Shown here in pieces: positions 30,780 to 38,514 of a DNA stretch of 64,000 nucleotides. The position numbers and the translations under genes are program-made. Source of the DNA: DATKFM01 sp963810485. GTDB taxonomy: Bacteria > Pseudomonadota > Alphaproteobacteria > Dongiales > Dongiaceae. Each line of letters starts with the position of its first letter. The first letter of the stretch is position 1. Location of the stretch: NCBI GenBank assembly GCA_963810485.1, contig CAWENQ010000005.1, positions 762,484 to 826,483 of the forward strand. Reading direction: 5' to 3'. The notes under the pieces are model-generated. The model ran no database searches, was not told the origin of the DNA, and saw only the letters and a list, made by a program, of their open reading frames with translations.

Positions 30780-31454
30780 TCAGCTACCTTCGCCCGCGGC
30801 GACGATGCGATAGATATTCTTGATGTCCTTCGCCGCCAGCTTGAGGTCCTTGGCCGGATTGAACTGATGCAGCACCACCTGGTCGTCACTGCGGCGCAGG
30901 AACTGCTTGATCATGCCGCGCCCGTCGGTCAGCTCCACGGCGACGAAGCAGTTCTTGGTCAGGGGACGGTTGGGATTTACATACAGGATCTCGCCCGCAT
31001 AATAGCGCGGCTCCATGCTATCGCCATCGACATAGAGGGCGAAGGCGTTGGTCGATCCCGCAAGGCTGGCGGGCCGCTCCACGTACTCCTTGGGATCGCC
31101 GTCATTGAAGTAAAAGCCCGTGGAACCGCCGCGAACCGCGCCGGTGACCGGCAAGTCGCGCTGCGGCGTCGGCTGCACGCCGTCGCGGATGATGACGCCG
31201 GAGCCGGGCAGGCTGCGATCGGCGCCGACACCTGCCAGCAGCATTACGTCGGCCGGGCTCACACCGTGGGGCGAGAACAGATCGGCCAGATGCCGCGCCA
31301 GCTCGATCGGCAGGAATCGCCGACGGTAGCGGTCCTCATAGTGCTGATATTTGGTCAGCCGCCAGCCCAGGGAATCGGCCACGACACGCATCGACAGGCC
31401 GGCCTGTTCGCGCAGGGCCTTGAGTTGGCGGGCAGCTTCGGAAATTTCGCTCAT
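30780..31454 (-). CDS. S24/LexA-type phage repressor with N-terminal HTH
   Basis: 224 residues. An N-terminal helix-turn-helix region lies at about 8-50 (LKALREQAGLSMRVVADSLG). The C-terminal S24 domain has catalytic Ser146 in YVDGDSMEPRYYAGE and Lys183 in RGMIKQFL, so RecA-stimulated self-cleavage is plausible. Start ATG 31454 with GAGG seven bases upstream. It is divergent from the zinc-finger gene and probably represses both flanking promoters. It has all the hallmarks of a prophage master repressor; no integrase is nearby. Confidence 0.88.
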   Translation of the reverse strand: MSEISEAARQLKALREQAGLSMRVVADSLGWRLTKYQHYEDRYRRRFLPIELARHLADLFSPHGVSPADVMLLAGVGADRSLPGSGVIIRDGVQPTPQRDLPVTGAVRGGSTGFYFNDGDPKEYVERPASLAGSTNAFALYVDGDSMEPRYYAGEILYVNPNRPLTKNCFVAVELTDGRGMIKQFLRRSDDQVVLHQFNPAKDLKLAAKDIKNIYRIVAAGEGS

Positions 31455-31503
31455 CTGACAACCTCATTGTACGCTGTATACGTTTAGCATAGGTAATTCG
31501 CGG

Positions 31504-31532
31504 TTGACAAGTGTCCGCAGTATGCGTAATAT
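31504..31532 (+). promoter_or_regulatory. Strong promoter overlapping operator word
   Basis: TTGACA (31504-31509), 17 bases, TAATAT (31527-31532), near consensus. The operator word ATGCGTAAT (31522-31530) overlaps the -10 box, and a related AGCGTATGG follows at 31535. Transcription should begin near 31540, the A of the downstream ATG. Confidence 0.75.
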
Positions 31533-31539
31533 CCAGCGT

Positions 31540-31752
31540 ATGGATAACGCACCCGACGCCCAGACCCCGCCGCCGGTTTCAAACACAAGAATCAATGCCG
31601 TACGACGGCCACGGCGGAAGGCGCGGTCCTGCTTGAATTGCCGGCAAACCTTCATGGGTAGCGGGCCGGGTGAGCGTATCTGCCTGATCTGCAAGGAAAG
31701 CGACAACTGGCGGAACGCAGTGGCGGCGACCAAGGGCTTCATCGAGTGGTGA
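31540..31752 (+). CDS. Small zinc-ribbon-like phage protein, probably leaderless
   Basis: 70 residues. A basic N-terminal third (VRRPRRKARS) leads into two Cys pairs, CLNC and CLIC, 14 residues apart, a zinc-ribbon pattern. The predicted transcription start falls on the ATG at 31540, and no ribosome-binding site precedes it, so the mRNA is probably leaderless. An upstream in-frame ATG at 31522 lies inside the promoter and is unlikely. The position opposite the repressor suggests an early regulator; the function is not known. Confidence 0.65.
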   Translation: MDNAPDAQTPPPVSNTRINAVRRPRRKARSCLNCRQTFMGSGPGERICLICKESDNWRNAVAATKGFIEW

Positions 31753-31771
31753 GTGAATTGGAGGACGGAAG

Positions 31772-31990
31772 ATGGGCGAGATCGTGGCGCTGCCGGCGGC
31801 GGATGGCATGACGGCGGGCGAAGCGGCGGGACAGATCGCCGGCGCCAGCTGGCGGCAGGTGATCGGTATCGGCGTCACCGCCGAGGGCAGCCTGGAGATC
31901 ATCAACAGCAACATGAGCGCCGAGCGCGCGCTCTGGCTGACCGAATGGGCGCGGCGCTGGGCGCTCGGCCTGATCGGTGACGAAATCTAA
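31772..31990 (+). CDS. Small phage-associated protein
   Basis: 72 residues. Start ATG 31772 with GGAGGA nine bases upstream. A single helix-rich domain (ASWRQVIGIGVTAEGSLEII, then MSAERALWLTEWARR) resembles small unknown proteins of alphaproteobacterial prophages. It is cotranscribed with the zinc-ribbon gene 20 bases upstream. No function is proposed. Confidence 0.6.
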   Translation: MGEIVALPAADGMTAGEAAGQIAGASWRQVIGIGVTAEGSLEIINSNMSAERALWLTEWARRWALGLIGDEI

Positions 31991-32016
31991 CTCGCGATGC
32001 GCAGGCGGAGGGAACG

Positions 32017-32544
32017 ATGCGCGCCTTGAAGGGAAAGGCCCGCCGCGGGCGTCCTCGGCAGCAGCGCGATGCCCACGACCGCGGCACGCCGGAGATCCAG
32101 GCCCTCAAGCGCAAGCTGGCGGCCGGTGGCGATGCGGCGTTGACCGAGTATCCGCTGGGGATGCTGCGACTGCGGCAGATGATCGATGGGGATCAGCATG
32201 AAGCCGGTTGCCATTATGCCTTTCTCTATCGGCAGGCGGTGGGACGGGTGCAGATAAGTTGCGACCATCTCTATCGCGAACTGCTGGCAGTGCCCGGTGG
32301 CGGCGGCGAGCGGCCGGAGGCGCTGCAGGCGCGGCTCGAGACGCAGTACCGCGCGGCCAAGCGCCGGCTGCTGGCGGCGGGGCGCCGGGCCTGCGAGGCA
32401 ACCGAGGACGTGGCGGTGTTCGGGCGGATGCCGCTGATTCTGGCCGATCCGCAAGCGGACACGCAGGGCGCTTGGCAACTGCGGGCCATTCGCGCGGGAT
32501 TGGACGCGTTGCGCCAGAGCCGCCACTTTCTTATTGACAAATAG
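32017..32544 (+). CDS. Phage protein of unknown function upstream of terminase
   Basis: 175 residues. A basic N-terminus (KGKARRGRPRQQ) precedes a helical domain with YPLGMLRLRQMIDGDQHEAG and CHYAFLYRQAVGRVQ. I recognise the type only as one seen ahead of terminase genes in related prophages. It ends inside a strong promoter and just before a hairpin terminator. That arrangement resembles the Q gene / pR' / tR' order of lambdoid phages, so an antiterminator or late activator is possible. This is inference from position only. Confidence 0.6.
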   Translation: MRALKGKARRGRPRQQRDAHDRGTPEIQALKRKLAAGGDAALTEYPLGMLRLRQMIDGDQHEAGCHYAFLYRQAVGRVQISCDHLYRELLAVPGGGGERPEALQARLETQYRAAKRRLLAAGRRACEATEDVAVFGRMPLILADPQADTQGAWQLRAIRAGLDALRQSRHFLIDK

Positions 32545-32561
32545 GAAAAAAATCATATACT
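32534..32561 (+). promoter_or_regulatory. Strong promoter ahead of terminase
   Basis: TTGACA (32534-32539), 16 bases that are A-rich, TATACT (32556-32561). Transcription should start near 32568, only a few bases before the hairpin at 32572. The -35 box overlaps the end of the preceding gene. Confidence 0.68.
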
Positions 32562-32571
32562 GAAATGATAG

Positions 32572-32598
32572 TGGGGCGGCAATCGGCCGCCCCATTTT
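32572..32598 (+). terminator. Intrinsic terminator
   Basis: A 9-bp stem TGGGGCGGC / GCCGCCCCA closes on AATCG and is followed by TTTT. It lies 28 bases after the 175-residue gene and just downstream of the strong promoter. Confidence 0.75.
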
Positions 32599-32626
32599 CG
32601 TTTCCGGCGGGGAGGGCTGACGTCCC

Positions 32627-32806
32627 GTGGCATCGCAGCCGAAGAAATCGGGGAAGCGGCCGGCGGCGGACAAGGCAAATCCACCTCCACCCCGGCGCAG
32701 GCATTATGCGCCGCGGACGCATCAAGCAGCCCTGCATAAGCTGCTAAAGCGCTTTAGTGTTCTTGTCGCCCATCGCCGCTTCGGAAAGGGCGCGCTCTAC
32801 CACTGA
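32627..32806 (+). pseudogene. Phage terminase large subunit, N-terminal fragment
   Basis: From GTG 32627 the frame gives a basic Pro-rich leader and then HKLLKRFSVLVAHRRFGKG, the start of the terminase ATPase (Walker A variant HRRxGK). After about 55 residues it runs into the tRNA fragment and stops at 32806. The remaining ~400-500 residues of a terminase are missing. Truncation is by deletion, or by misassembly at 32,785-32,795. Confidence 0.7.
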
Positions 32807-32817
32807 GCTACGGCGGC
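32786..32817 (-). pseudogene. 5' fragment of a tRNA gene (Thr-like)
   Basis: The complement reads GCCGCCGTAGCTCAGTGGTA then GAGCGCGCCC, the acceptor strand, D arm and start of the anticodon stem of a tRNA resembling tRNA-Thr. The anticodon loop, T arm and 3' acceptor strand are absent. They are replaced by terminase sequence. The fused point has the shared bases AAGGG(CG). Confidence 0.72.
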
Positions 32818-32996
32818 TCCGTTGAGGGGGCGGAACATGCCATACGGGGGTGGCACTGGCAAGCAACCGCCTCGCGCCCCCGCCGGCCGGTAACTGCCTG
32901 ACCCGCCGATGATTTCCTCATCTTGTTCGGCTGACATTGCGGTACTTTCGGCCTAGAACTTTGGCCGGGAACAGGCTCGGAGAAAGAAGCAGTGGC

Positions 32997-33185
32997 GTGA
33001 CTGACAACAGGGATCAACCGCAAAAGAAGCCCTCCCGGGAGCAGCGGGAGGCACAAGCGCTGCGGCAGAATTTGGCCCGCCGGAAGGCGCAGCAACGCTC
33101 GCGGGCGGACGGACCGGACTCCGCCGCCGGTGAGTCTCCGGCCACCGGCGATTCGGCCAGTACGGCCGACAAGCCACCGCGCTGA
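32997..33185 (+). CDS. Small charged protein, conserved near murA/dcd
   Basis: 62 residues from GTG 32997. Very rich in Lys, Arg, Gln and Glu (PSREQREAQALRQNLARRKA), with a disordered Ser/Asp/Gly tail. Similar short charged proteins with an LRxNLxRRKAQ core occur in alphaproteobacteria. Function unknown. An ATG at 32937 is in frame but would add non-conserved sequence. Confidence 0.6.
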   Translation: MTDNRDQPQKKPSREQREAQALRQNLARRKAQQRSRADGPDSAAGESPATGDSASTADKPPR

Positions 33186-33393
33186 TCCCACAGCGCCCGC
33201 CGCGCCGCGGTCCGGTCCGCCGCCCCGGCAAACCCCTTCTTCCGTCTGGATAATTTCCGCCTTGCGAGCCGCCCACGGCTGCCGCCCTGCCGCCTTGAGG
33301 CGGCCCCTCCCATCAAGTAGAACCGCCTGCCGAGGCAGCGCCTCCCACGCCGGGAAGGTGCTGCCGGTCCCGGCGCCACAGGAAGGCCACCCT

Positions 33394-33948
33394 ATGCCCA
33401 TCATGTCCGACAGCTGGATCCGCGAAATGGCCACAAAGACGGCCATGATCGAGCCGTTCGTCGAAAGCCAGAAGCGGGAAGGGGTGATCTCCTTCGGCCT
33501 GTCCTCCTATGGCTATGACGCACGGGTGGCCGACGAGTTCAAGATCTTCACCAATGTGGACAGCGCCGTCGTCGATCCCAAGCATTTCTCCACCGCCAGC
33601 TTCGTCGACCGGAAAACCGATGTCTGCATCATCCCGCCCAACAGCTTCGCGCTTGCCCGCACGGTGGAGTATTTCCGCGTGCCACGCGACGTGCTGGTCA
33701 TCTGCCTCGGAAAATCCACCTATGCGCGCTGCGGCATCATCGTCAATGTCACGCCGCTGGAGCCGGAATGGGAGGGGCATGTGACCCTGGAATTCTCCAA
33801 CACCACGCCGCTGCCGGCGCGCATCTATGCCAACGAAGGCGCCTGCCAGTTCCTGTTCCTGAAGGGGGACAGGCCCTGCGAAGTCTCCTATGCCGACCGT
33901 GCCGGCAAATATATGAAGCAGCGCGGCGTCACGCTGCCGAAGCTGTGA
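33394..33948 (+). CDS. dcd: dCTP deaminase
   Basis: 184 residues. The N-terminus MPIMSDSWIREMA is typical. The active-site segment CLGKSTYARCGIIVNVTPLE contains the Ser-Arg-Glu residues used for deamination, and the C-terminus (YADRAGKYMKQRGVTLPK) closes over the triphosphate. It deaminates dCTP to dUTP. About 200 bases upstream hold no gene. It precedes murA by 41 bases. Confidence 0.95.
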   Translation: MPIMSDSWIREMATKTAMIEPFVESQKREGVISFGLSSYGYDARVADEFKIFTNVDSAVVDPKHFSTASFVDRKTDVCIIPPNSFALARTVEYFRVPRDVLVICLGKSTYARCGIIVNVTPLEPEWEGHVTLEFSNTTPLPARIYANEGACQFLFLKGDRPCEVSYADRAGKYMKQRGVTLPKL

Positions 33949-33989
33949 CCTCAGCGCGACGCACAAGCAAAATTCGGTAACCTGAGATC

Positions 33990-35264
33990 ATGGACAAAAT
34001 CAAGATCATCGGCGGCCATCGGCTGGAAGGCCAAATCCCCGTCAGCGGCGCCAAGAACGCAGCACTGCCCTTGATGGCGGCCGCGCTACTGACCGACCAG
34101 CCGCTGTGGCTGGAGAATCTGCCGCAACTCGGCGACATCGCCACCATGGCCGGTCTGCTGGCGCAGCTCGGCGCCAAGATCGAGCTCGGGGAGGGCATCG
34201 GGCCGGCGCGGCGGACCCAGCTCCATGTGCCGAAGATTACCGATACCACCGCGTCTTACGATCTCGTCCGCAAGATGCGCGCGTCCGTGCTGGTGCTCGG
34301 CCCGCTGCTGGCGCGCGAGCGCAAGGCGAAAGTTTCACTGCCTGGCGGCTGCGCCATCGGTACCCGTCCCATCGATCTGCACCTGAAGGGGTTGACCCAG
34401 ATGGGCGCGGTAATCGAGCTGGTGGATGGCTATGTGGAGGCGACGGCGCCGAAGGGCCTGTCCGGCGCCCGCATCGTGTTCCCCAACGTATCTGTCGGCG
34501 CCACCGAGAATCTTTTGATGGCAGCCGCGCTGGCGCGGGGTGAAACCGTGCTGGTGAACGCCGCGCGCGAGCCGGAGATCGGCGATCTCGTGCACTGCCT
34601 TATCGCCATGGGCGCGCAGATCGGCGGCGTCGGCACCGACACGCTGACTGTGCAAGGCGTCGACCGGCTGCATGGCGCGACCCATGCGGTTATCGCCGAC
34701 CGGATCGAAACCGGCACCTTCGCCATGGCGGCCGCGGTCACCGACGGCGATATCGAGCTGGTGGGCGCCCAGGTGGACCACATCGGGGCGGTTGCTGAGA
34801 CCTTGACCCGCGCCGGCGTGGCAATCACGCCGACGGCGGCTGGGTTCCGCGCCAAGCGCGCCAATGGCGAGCTGATGGGCGTCGATGTGATGACCGAGCC
34901 GTTCCCCGGGTTTCCCACCGATCTGCAGGCGCAGTTCATGGCGCTGATGACTTCGGCCAGCGGCGCAGCGATGGTGACGGAGACGATATTCGAGAACCGC
35001 TTCATGCATGTGCCCGAGCTCTGCCGCATGGGCGCCAACATCAATGTGCATGGCGCGTCGGCCATGATCCGCGGGGTCAAGCGTCTGACCGGCGCGCCTG
35101 TCATGGCGACCGATCTCCGCGCCTCAGTGTCGCTGGTGATCGCCGGGCTGGCGGCCGAAGGGCAGACGGTGCTGAACCGCGTCTACCATCTGGATCGCGG
35201 CTATGAGCGCCTGGTGGACAAGCTCTCGGCCTGCGGCGCGCAGATCGAACGGTTGAAAGAATGA
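33990..35264 (+). CDS. murA: UDP-N-acetylglucosamine 1-carboxyvinyltransferase
   Basis: 424 residues, normal length. N-terminal IPVSGAKNAALPLMAAALLT; catalytic Cys in LPGGCAIGTRPIDLHLKG; later PTDLQAQFMALM and ASVSLVIAGLAAEG. It catalyses the first committed step of peptidoglycan synthesis and is the fosfomycin target; the Cys that fosfomycin attacks is present. Its stop overlaps the DUF2948 ATG by 4 bases. Confidence 0.97.
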   Translation: MDKIKIIGGHRLEGQIPVSGAKNAALPLMAAALLTDQPLWLENLPQLGDIATMAGLLAQLGAKIELGEGIGPARRTQLHVPKITDTTASYDLVRKMRASVLVLGPLLARERKAKVSLPGGCAIGTRPIDLHLKGLTQMGAVIELVDGYVEATAPKGLSGARIVFPNVSVGATENLLMAAALARGETVLVNAAREPEIGDLVHCLIAMGAQIGGVGTDTLTVQGVDRLHGATHAVIADRIETGTFAMAAAVTDGDIELVGAQVDHIGAVAETLTRAGVAITPTAAGFRAKRANGELMGVDVMTEPFPGFPTDLQAQFMALMTSASGAAMVTETIFENRFMHVPELCRMGANINVHGASAMIRGVKRLTGAPVMATDLRASVSLVIAGLAAEGQTVLNRVYHLDRGYERLVDKLSACGAQIERLKE

Positions 35265-35758
35265 GCGACGCCCTCCTCAAGCTCAGCGCCGCCGACGCGG
35301 AGGATCTGCAGGTCATTGCCGCGATCTGCCAGGACGCCCTGGTGCCCGTGGGCGAGATGGCGTTCCTGCAGGACGAACAGCGCTTCGTCCTGGCGCTGAA
35401 CCGCTTCCGCTGGGACCAGACGCCGGAGGGCGAGGCCAGCCCAACCCCCGCAGACGGCAAGGACGCGCCCTTCTGGGATCAGAACGACAGCGGCCCGGTC
35501 TATGAGCGGGTGCTCTGCGGCCTCACCTTCGAGAATGTCACGGCCGTGCGCAGCAAGCAGATCGACATGCGCAAGCGTGAGGATATCCTCGCCCTGCTGA
35601 CCATCCATAGCGAGCCCGGCGCGGTCATGCTGCTGTTCGCCGGCGGCGGGATCATCAAGCTGGAGATCGGCGCGCTACGCTGCTTTTTGCAGGATTTCGG
35701 CCAATCATGGCCCACCCGGCGCCGCCCACACCACCCCGAAGACACGGGCCCCCGTTAG
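35261..35758 (+). CDS. DUF2948 family protein
   Basis: 165 residues. Opens LKLSAADAEDLQVIAAICQD, with VGEMAFLQDEQRFVLALNRF, and ends with IKLEIGALRCFLQDFGQSWP, all typical of DUF2948. This uncharacterised family almost always follows murA in alphaproteobacteria, as here, with a 4-base overlap. In many relatives hisD lies next; it is missing here. Confidence 0.88.
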   Translation: MSDALLKLSAADAEDLQVIAAICQDALVPVGEMAFLQDEQRFVLALNRFRWDQTPEGEASPTPADGKDAPFWDQNDSGPVYERVLCGLTFENVTAVRSKQIDMRKREDILALLTIHSEPGAVMLLFAGGGIIKLEIGALRCFLQDFGQSWPTRRRPHHPEDTGPR

Positions 35759-35865
35759 CGAGCCAGCCTTACAAAACCCGGCCGTCAGCGTATTGTAGCC
35801 GGGGCCTTGCCCATTCCCGCCGGTCGAACCGTCCGCCGGGTCCCCTGGCGTAAACGAGACCCGGT

Positions 35866-36354
35866 GTGAGCGAGTCCGATCCTCCCCCCAACCACCGCAT
35901 TGCCAATGTCTCGCTGGACGAACATTCGGTGGTGCGCCGCAGTGCCGAGGTCGAGCATGAGCGCGCGGTAGCGATCTATGACCTGATCGAGGAGAATCTG
36001 TTCATTCCCGTGGGCAGCACGGGCGGGCCTTACAATCTGCATTTGGGGATCGAGGAAGGGCGCCTGGTCTTCGATATCCGCCGTGAGAGTGACGATCACG
36101 TCGGCAAGGTCATGCTGGCGCTCGGCCCGTTCCGCCGGGTGGTTAAGGACTACTTCACGGTCTGCGAGAGCTATTACGCGGCGATCAAGACGTCCTCGCC
36201 CTCGCAGATTGAGGCTATCGACATGGGCCGGCGCGGCTTGCATGACGAAGGCGCCGATCTGCTGAAGGAGCGGCTGGCCGGCAAGATCGAAGTCGACGGC
36301 AATACCGCCCGACGGCTCTTCACCTTGATCTGCGTTCTGCACATCAGGGGCTGA
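35866..36354 (+). CDS. UPF0262 family protein
   Basis: 162 residues from GTG 35866. It matches the UPF0262 pattern: IANVSLDEHSVVRRSAEVEH, FDIRRESD, FRRVVKDYFTVCESYY, and RGLHDEGADLL, ending in a C-terminal LFTLICVLHIRG. Function unknown. It is followed 8 bases later by the phosphatase gene. Confidence 0.88.
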   Translation: MSESDPPPNHRIANVSLDEHSVVRRSAEVEHERAVAIYDLIEENLFIPVGSTGGPYNLHLGIEEGRLVFDIRRESDDHVGKVMLALGPFRRVVKDYFTVCESYYAAIKTSSPSQIEAIDMGRRGLHDEGADLLKERLAGKIEVDGNTARRLFTLICVLHIRG

Positions 36355-36362
36355 CGGCTGGC

Positions 36363-36806
36363 ATGGCGGACCTTCCCGGCAGCGTCCTGTTCTGTTGCAC
36401 ACAGAATGCCCTCCGTTCGCCGATGGCCGAGGGAATCCTCAAGATGCTCCACGGCAAGCATGTCTTCGTCAATTCCGTGGGCGTGCGTGGCGGCGAGCTG
36501 GATCCCTTCGCCGTCGCGGCGATGGACGAGATCGGCATCGATATCAGCCGCCACCGGCCCAAGACCTTCGACAATCTGGAAGACACGTCCTTCGACCTCA
36601 TCATCTCCATGTCACCGGAAGCGCATCACTCGGCGCTGGAAATGACGCGCACCATGGCGTGCGAGGTAGAGTTCTGGAACACTTTCGATCCCAGCCTGAT
36701 CGAGGGCAACCGCGAGGTGCGGATGGATGCCTATCGCGAGGTCCGGGATCAACTGATGCGGCGCATCCGGCAGCGGTTTCCGGCCGCGCTGGTCCCCGCT
36801 TTTTAG
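36363..36806 (+). CDS. Low molecular weight tyrosine phosphatase-like / ArsC-like protein
   Basis: 147 residues. The P-loop CX5R is CTQNALRS near the N-terminus (VLFCCTQNALRSPMAEGIL). The general-acid Asp loop is FDPS (NTFDPSLIEG), shifted from the usual DPY. It sits in the conserved UPF0262 / phosphatase / infA order. Natural substrate unknown. Confidence 0.85.
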   Translation: MADLPGSVLFCCTQNALRSPMAEGILKMLHGKHVFVNSVGVRGGELDPFAVAAMDEIGIDISRHRPKTFDNLEDTSFDLIISMSPEAHHSALEMTRTMACEVEFWNTFDPSLIEGNREVRMDAYREVRDQLMRRIRQRFPAALVPAF

Positions 36807-36905
36807 CGACTTTCGTGGGGGTTTTCAGGTCCTTGGCCTTGGCGCTAGTATTCGCGCCTCGAAGGGCCGCGCAAAGGGGGCGGCGACATTGGCCAAGGGA
36901 CGTGA

Positions 36906-37124
36906 ATGCCAAAGGAAGACCTTATCGAGTTCGCGGGGACGGTAATGGAACTGCTGCCGAACGCCATGTTCAGGGTCAAGCTGGACAATGAACACCAGGT
37001 GCTCGCACATACCTCCGGCAAGATGCGGAAGAACCGCATTCGTGTGCTGGCAGGCGACCGCGTCAATGTCGAGATGACGCCATACGATCTCACCAAGGGA
37101 CGCATTACGTTCCGGTTCAAATAG
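36906..37124 (+). CDS. infA: Translation initiation factor IF-1
   Basis: 72 residues, exactly the usual size. A single S1/OB fold with MPKEDLIEFAGTVMELLPNA at the N-terminus and GDRVNVEMTPYDLTKGRIT near the end. It binds the ribosomal A site during initiation. It precedes maf by 10 bases. Confidence 0.97.
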   Translation: MPKEDLIEFAGTVMELLPNAMFRVKLDNEHQVLAHTSGKMRKNRIRVLAGDRVNVEMTPYDLTKGRITFRFK

Positions 37125-37134
37125 GCCGGTTCGG

Positions 37135-37732
37135 ATGGAACAAGTTACTGTGCAACCGAGCCGCTTGGTGCTGGCTTCCGCCTCGCCGCGGCGGCGCGAG
37201 TTGCTGCTGCAGATCGGCTTGACGCCGTCTGCGATCGATCCTGCCGATATCGATGAAACGCCAAAGCCGCGGGAAACGCCGGCGAGCTACGCGCGGCGCA
37301 TCGCGCTGGCCAAGGCGCGGCCGGTGGCGGTCCGCCATCCCGGTGCGTTCATCCTTGCGGCTGACCACGGTGGTCGCTTCCGGCCCGCGGTTTGCTGCCG
37401 AAAGCCGACGATGCGGCGACGGCACGGCGCTGTCTCGAGCTCCTGTCGGGTCGGCGCCACCGGGTGATCGGCGGCATCGCCGTCATCGCGCCCGACGGCC
37501 GCGGCGAATTCTGCGCGTGGTGGGAACGCAGAGTTCGTCTCAAGCGCCTGTCGCCGCAGGAGATCGAAACCTATCTCACGTCCGGCAAGTCGGGGCAAAG
37601 CGGGCGGTTATGGCATACAGGGACGGGCGGCTGCGCTGATCCCCTGGATTGGCGGGTCCTATTCAAATGTCGTCGGCCTTTCCCTCAGCGATTGCGTGGC
37701 GATGCTGCACAGGGTCCGGCTTTCTCCTATGA
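37135..37732 (+). CDS. maf: Maf-like nucleoside triphosphate pyrophosphatase (several frameshifts)
   Basis: The expected Maf sequence is present in pieces: RLVLASASPRRRELLLQIGL, FILAADTVV (split near 37,365), LPKADDAATARRCLELLSGR with the RVIGGIAVI that follows, VRLKRLSPQEIETYLTSG, then in another frame GYGIQGRAAALIPWIGGSYS and NVVGLPLS. Repair of one base near 37,711 gives the normal ending HGSGFLL and a stop at 37730-37732. It hydrolyses non-canonical NTPs. It is the last alphaproteobacterial gene before the foreign join. Confidence 0.88.
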
Positions 37733-37739
37733 CGGCGCG

Positions 37740-37765
37740 CCGCGATGGGCCGCCGTTGCGCTCCT
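37740..37765. other. Join between alphaproteobacterial and actinobacterial sequence
   Basis: Maf ends at 37732. From about 37758 the opposite strand encodes GltX sequence that stops making sense (after DLQER) at this point. The exact base cannot be fixed because both sides are GC-rich. I read it as an assembly chimera. Confidence 0.75.
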
Positions 37766-38508
37766 GGAGGTCGGCGATCGTGAAGAAGGTGGTGGTGTCG
37801 TCGTAGCCCCAGCCGAGGAGGCTCAGGTAGTTGATGACCGCCTCGGGCAGGTAGCCGAGGTCGCGCAGTTCCTGAGCGGAGGCCGCGCCGTGCCGCTTGC
37901 TCAGCTTCTTGCCGTCGGTGCCGTGCAGCAGCGGGAGGTGCGCGTAACATCGGCGGCTCGGCGCCCAGCGCCTTCAGGATCATGAGCTGGCGCGGGGTGT
38001 TCGAGATGTGGTCGGCACCGCGGACGACGTGGGTGATGCCCATGTCGTGGTCGTCCACCGCGACCGCGAGGTTGTAGAGCGGCGAGCCGTCGGAGCGCGC
38101 GATCACGAAGTCGTCGATGTCCGCGTGCTCGAACACGATCTCGCCGCGGATGATGTCGGTGACGGTGGTGGACCCCTCGTCGGGGACCTTCAGGCGGACG
38201 GCGCCGTCGTCCTCGTACGCGTGGCCGTCGTCGAGCAGGCGCTTGATCTCGGCCTTGTGGCGGTCGATCCGCTCGGCCTGCGAGATCGGGCCCTCGTCGT
38301 AGTCCAGGCCGAGCCACTCCATCGCCTCGAGGATGTGGTCGATGTTCTCCTTGGTCGACCGCTCGGCGTCGGTGTCCTCGATGCGCAGCACGAAGGTGCC
38401 GCCCGATCCCCGGGCTAGCAGCCAGTTGTACAGTGCCGTCCGCGCTCCACCGATGTGCAATGCGCCGGTGGGCGAAGGAGCGAACCGGACTCTCATGGAA
38501 TCAGCCAC
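37758..38508 (-). CDS. gltX: Glutamyl-tRNA synthetase, truncated at 3' end, one frameshift
   Basis: About 250 N-terminal residues. The class I HIGH-type motif is in RFAPSPTGALHIGGARTALY; the KMSKS-type motif is in GTDGKKLSKRHGA. One extra T near 37,949 breaks the frame between EPPM and YAHLPLLHG. Translation follows NYLSLLGWGYDDTTTFFTIA and DLQER before it ends at the join; the anticodon-binding half is missing. Start GTG 38508 or ATG 38496. It charges tRNA-Glu (or also tRNA-Gln). Confidence 0.9.
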
Positions 38509-38514
38509 ACCTCG

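Noticed and set aside
30426..32817. Complete prophage
   Set aside because: Only a repressor, a few small genes and a truncated terminase are present; no integrase, portal, capsid or tail genes, so it is a remnant or a contig end.
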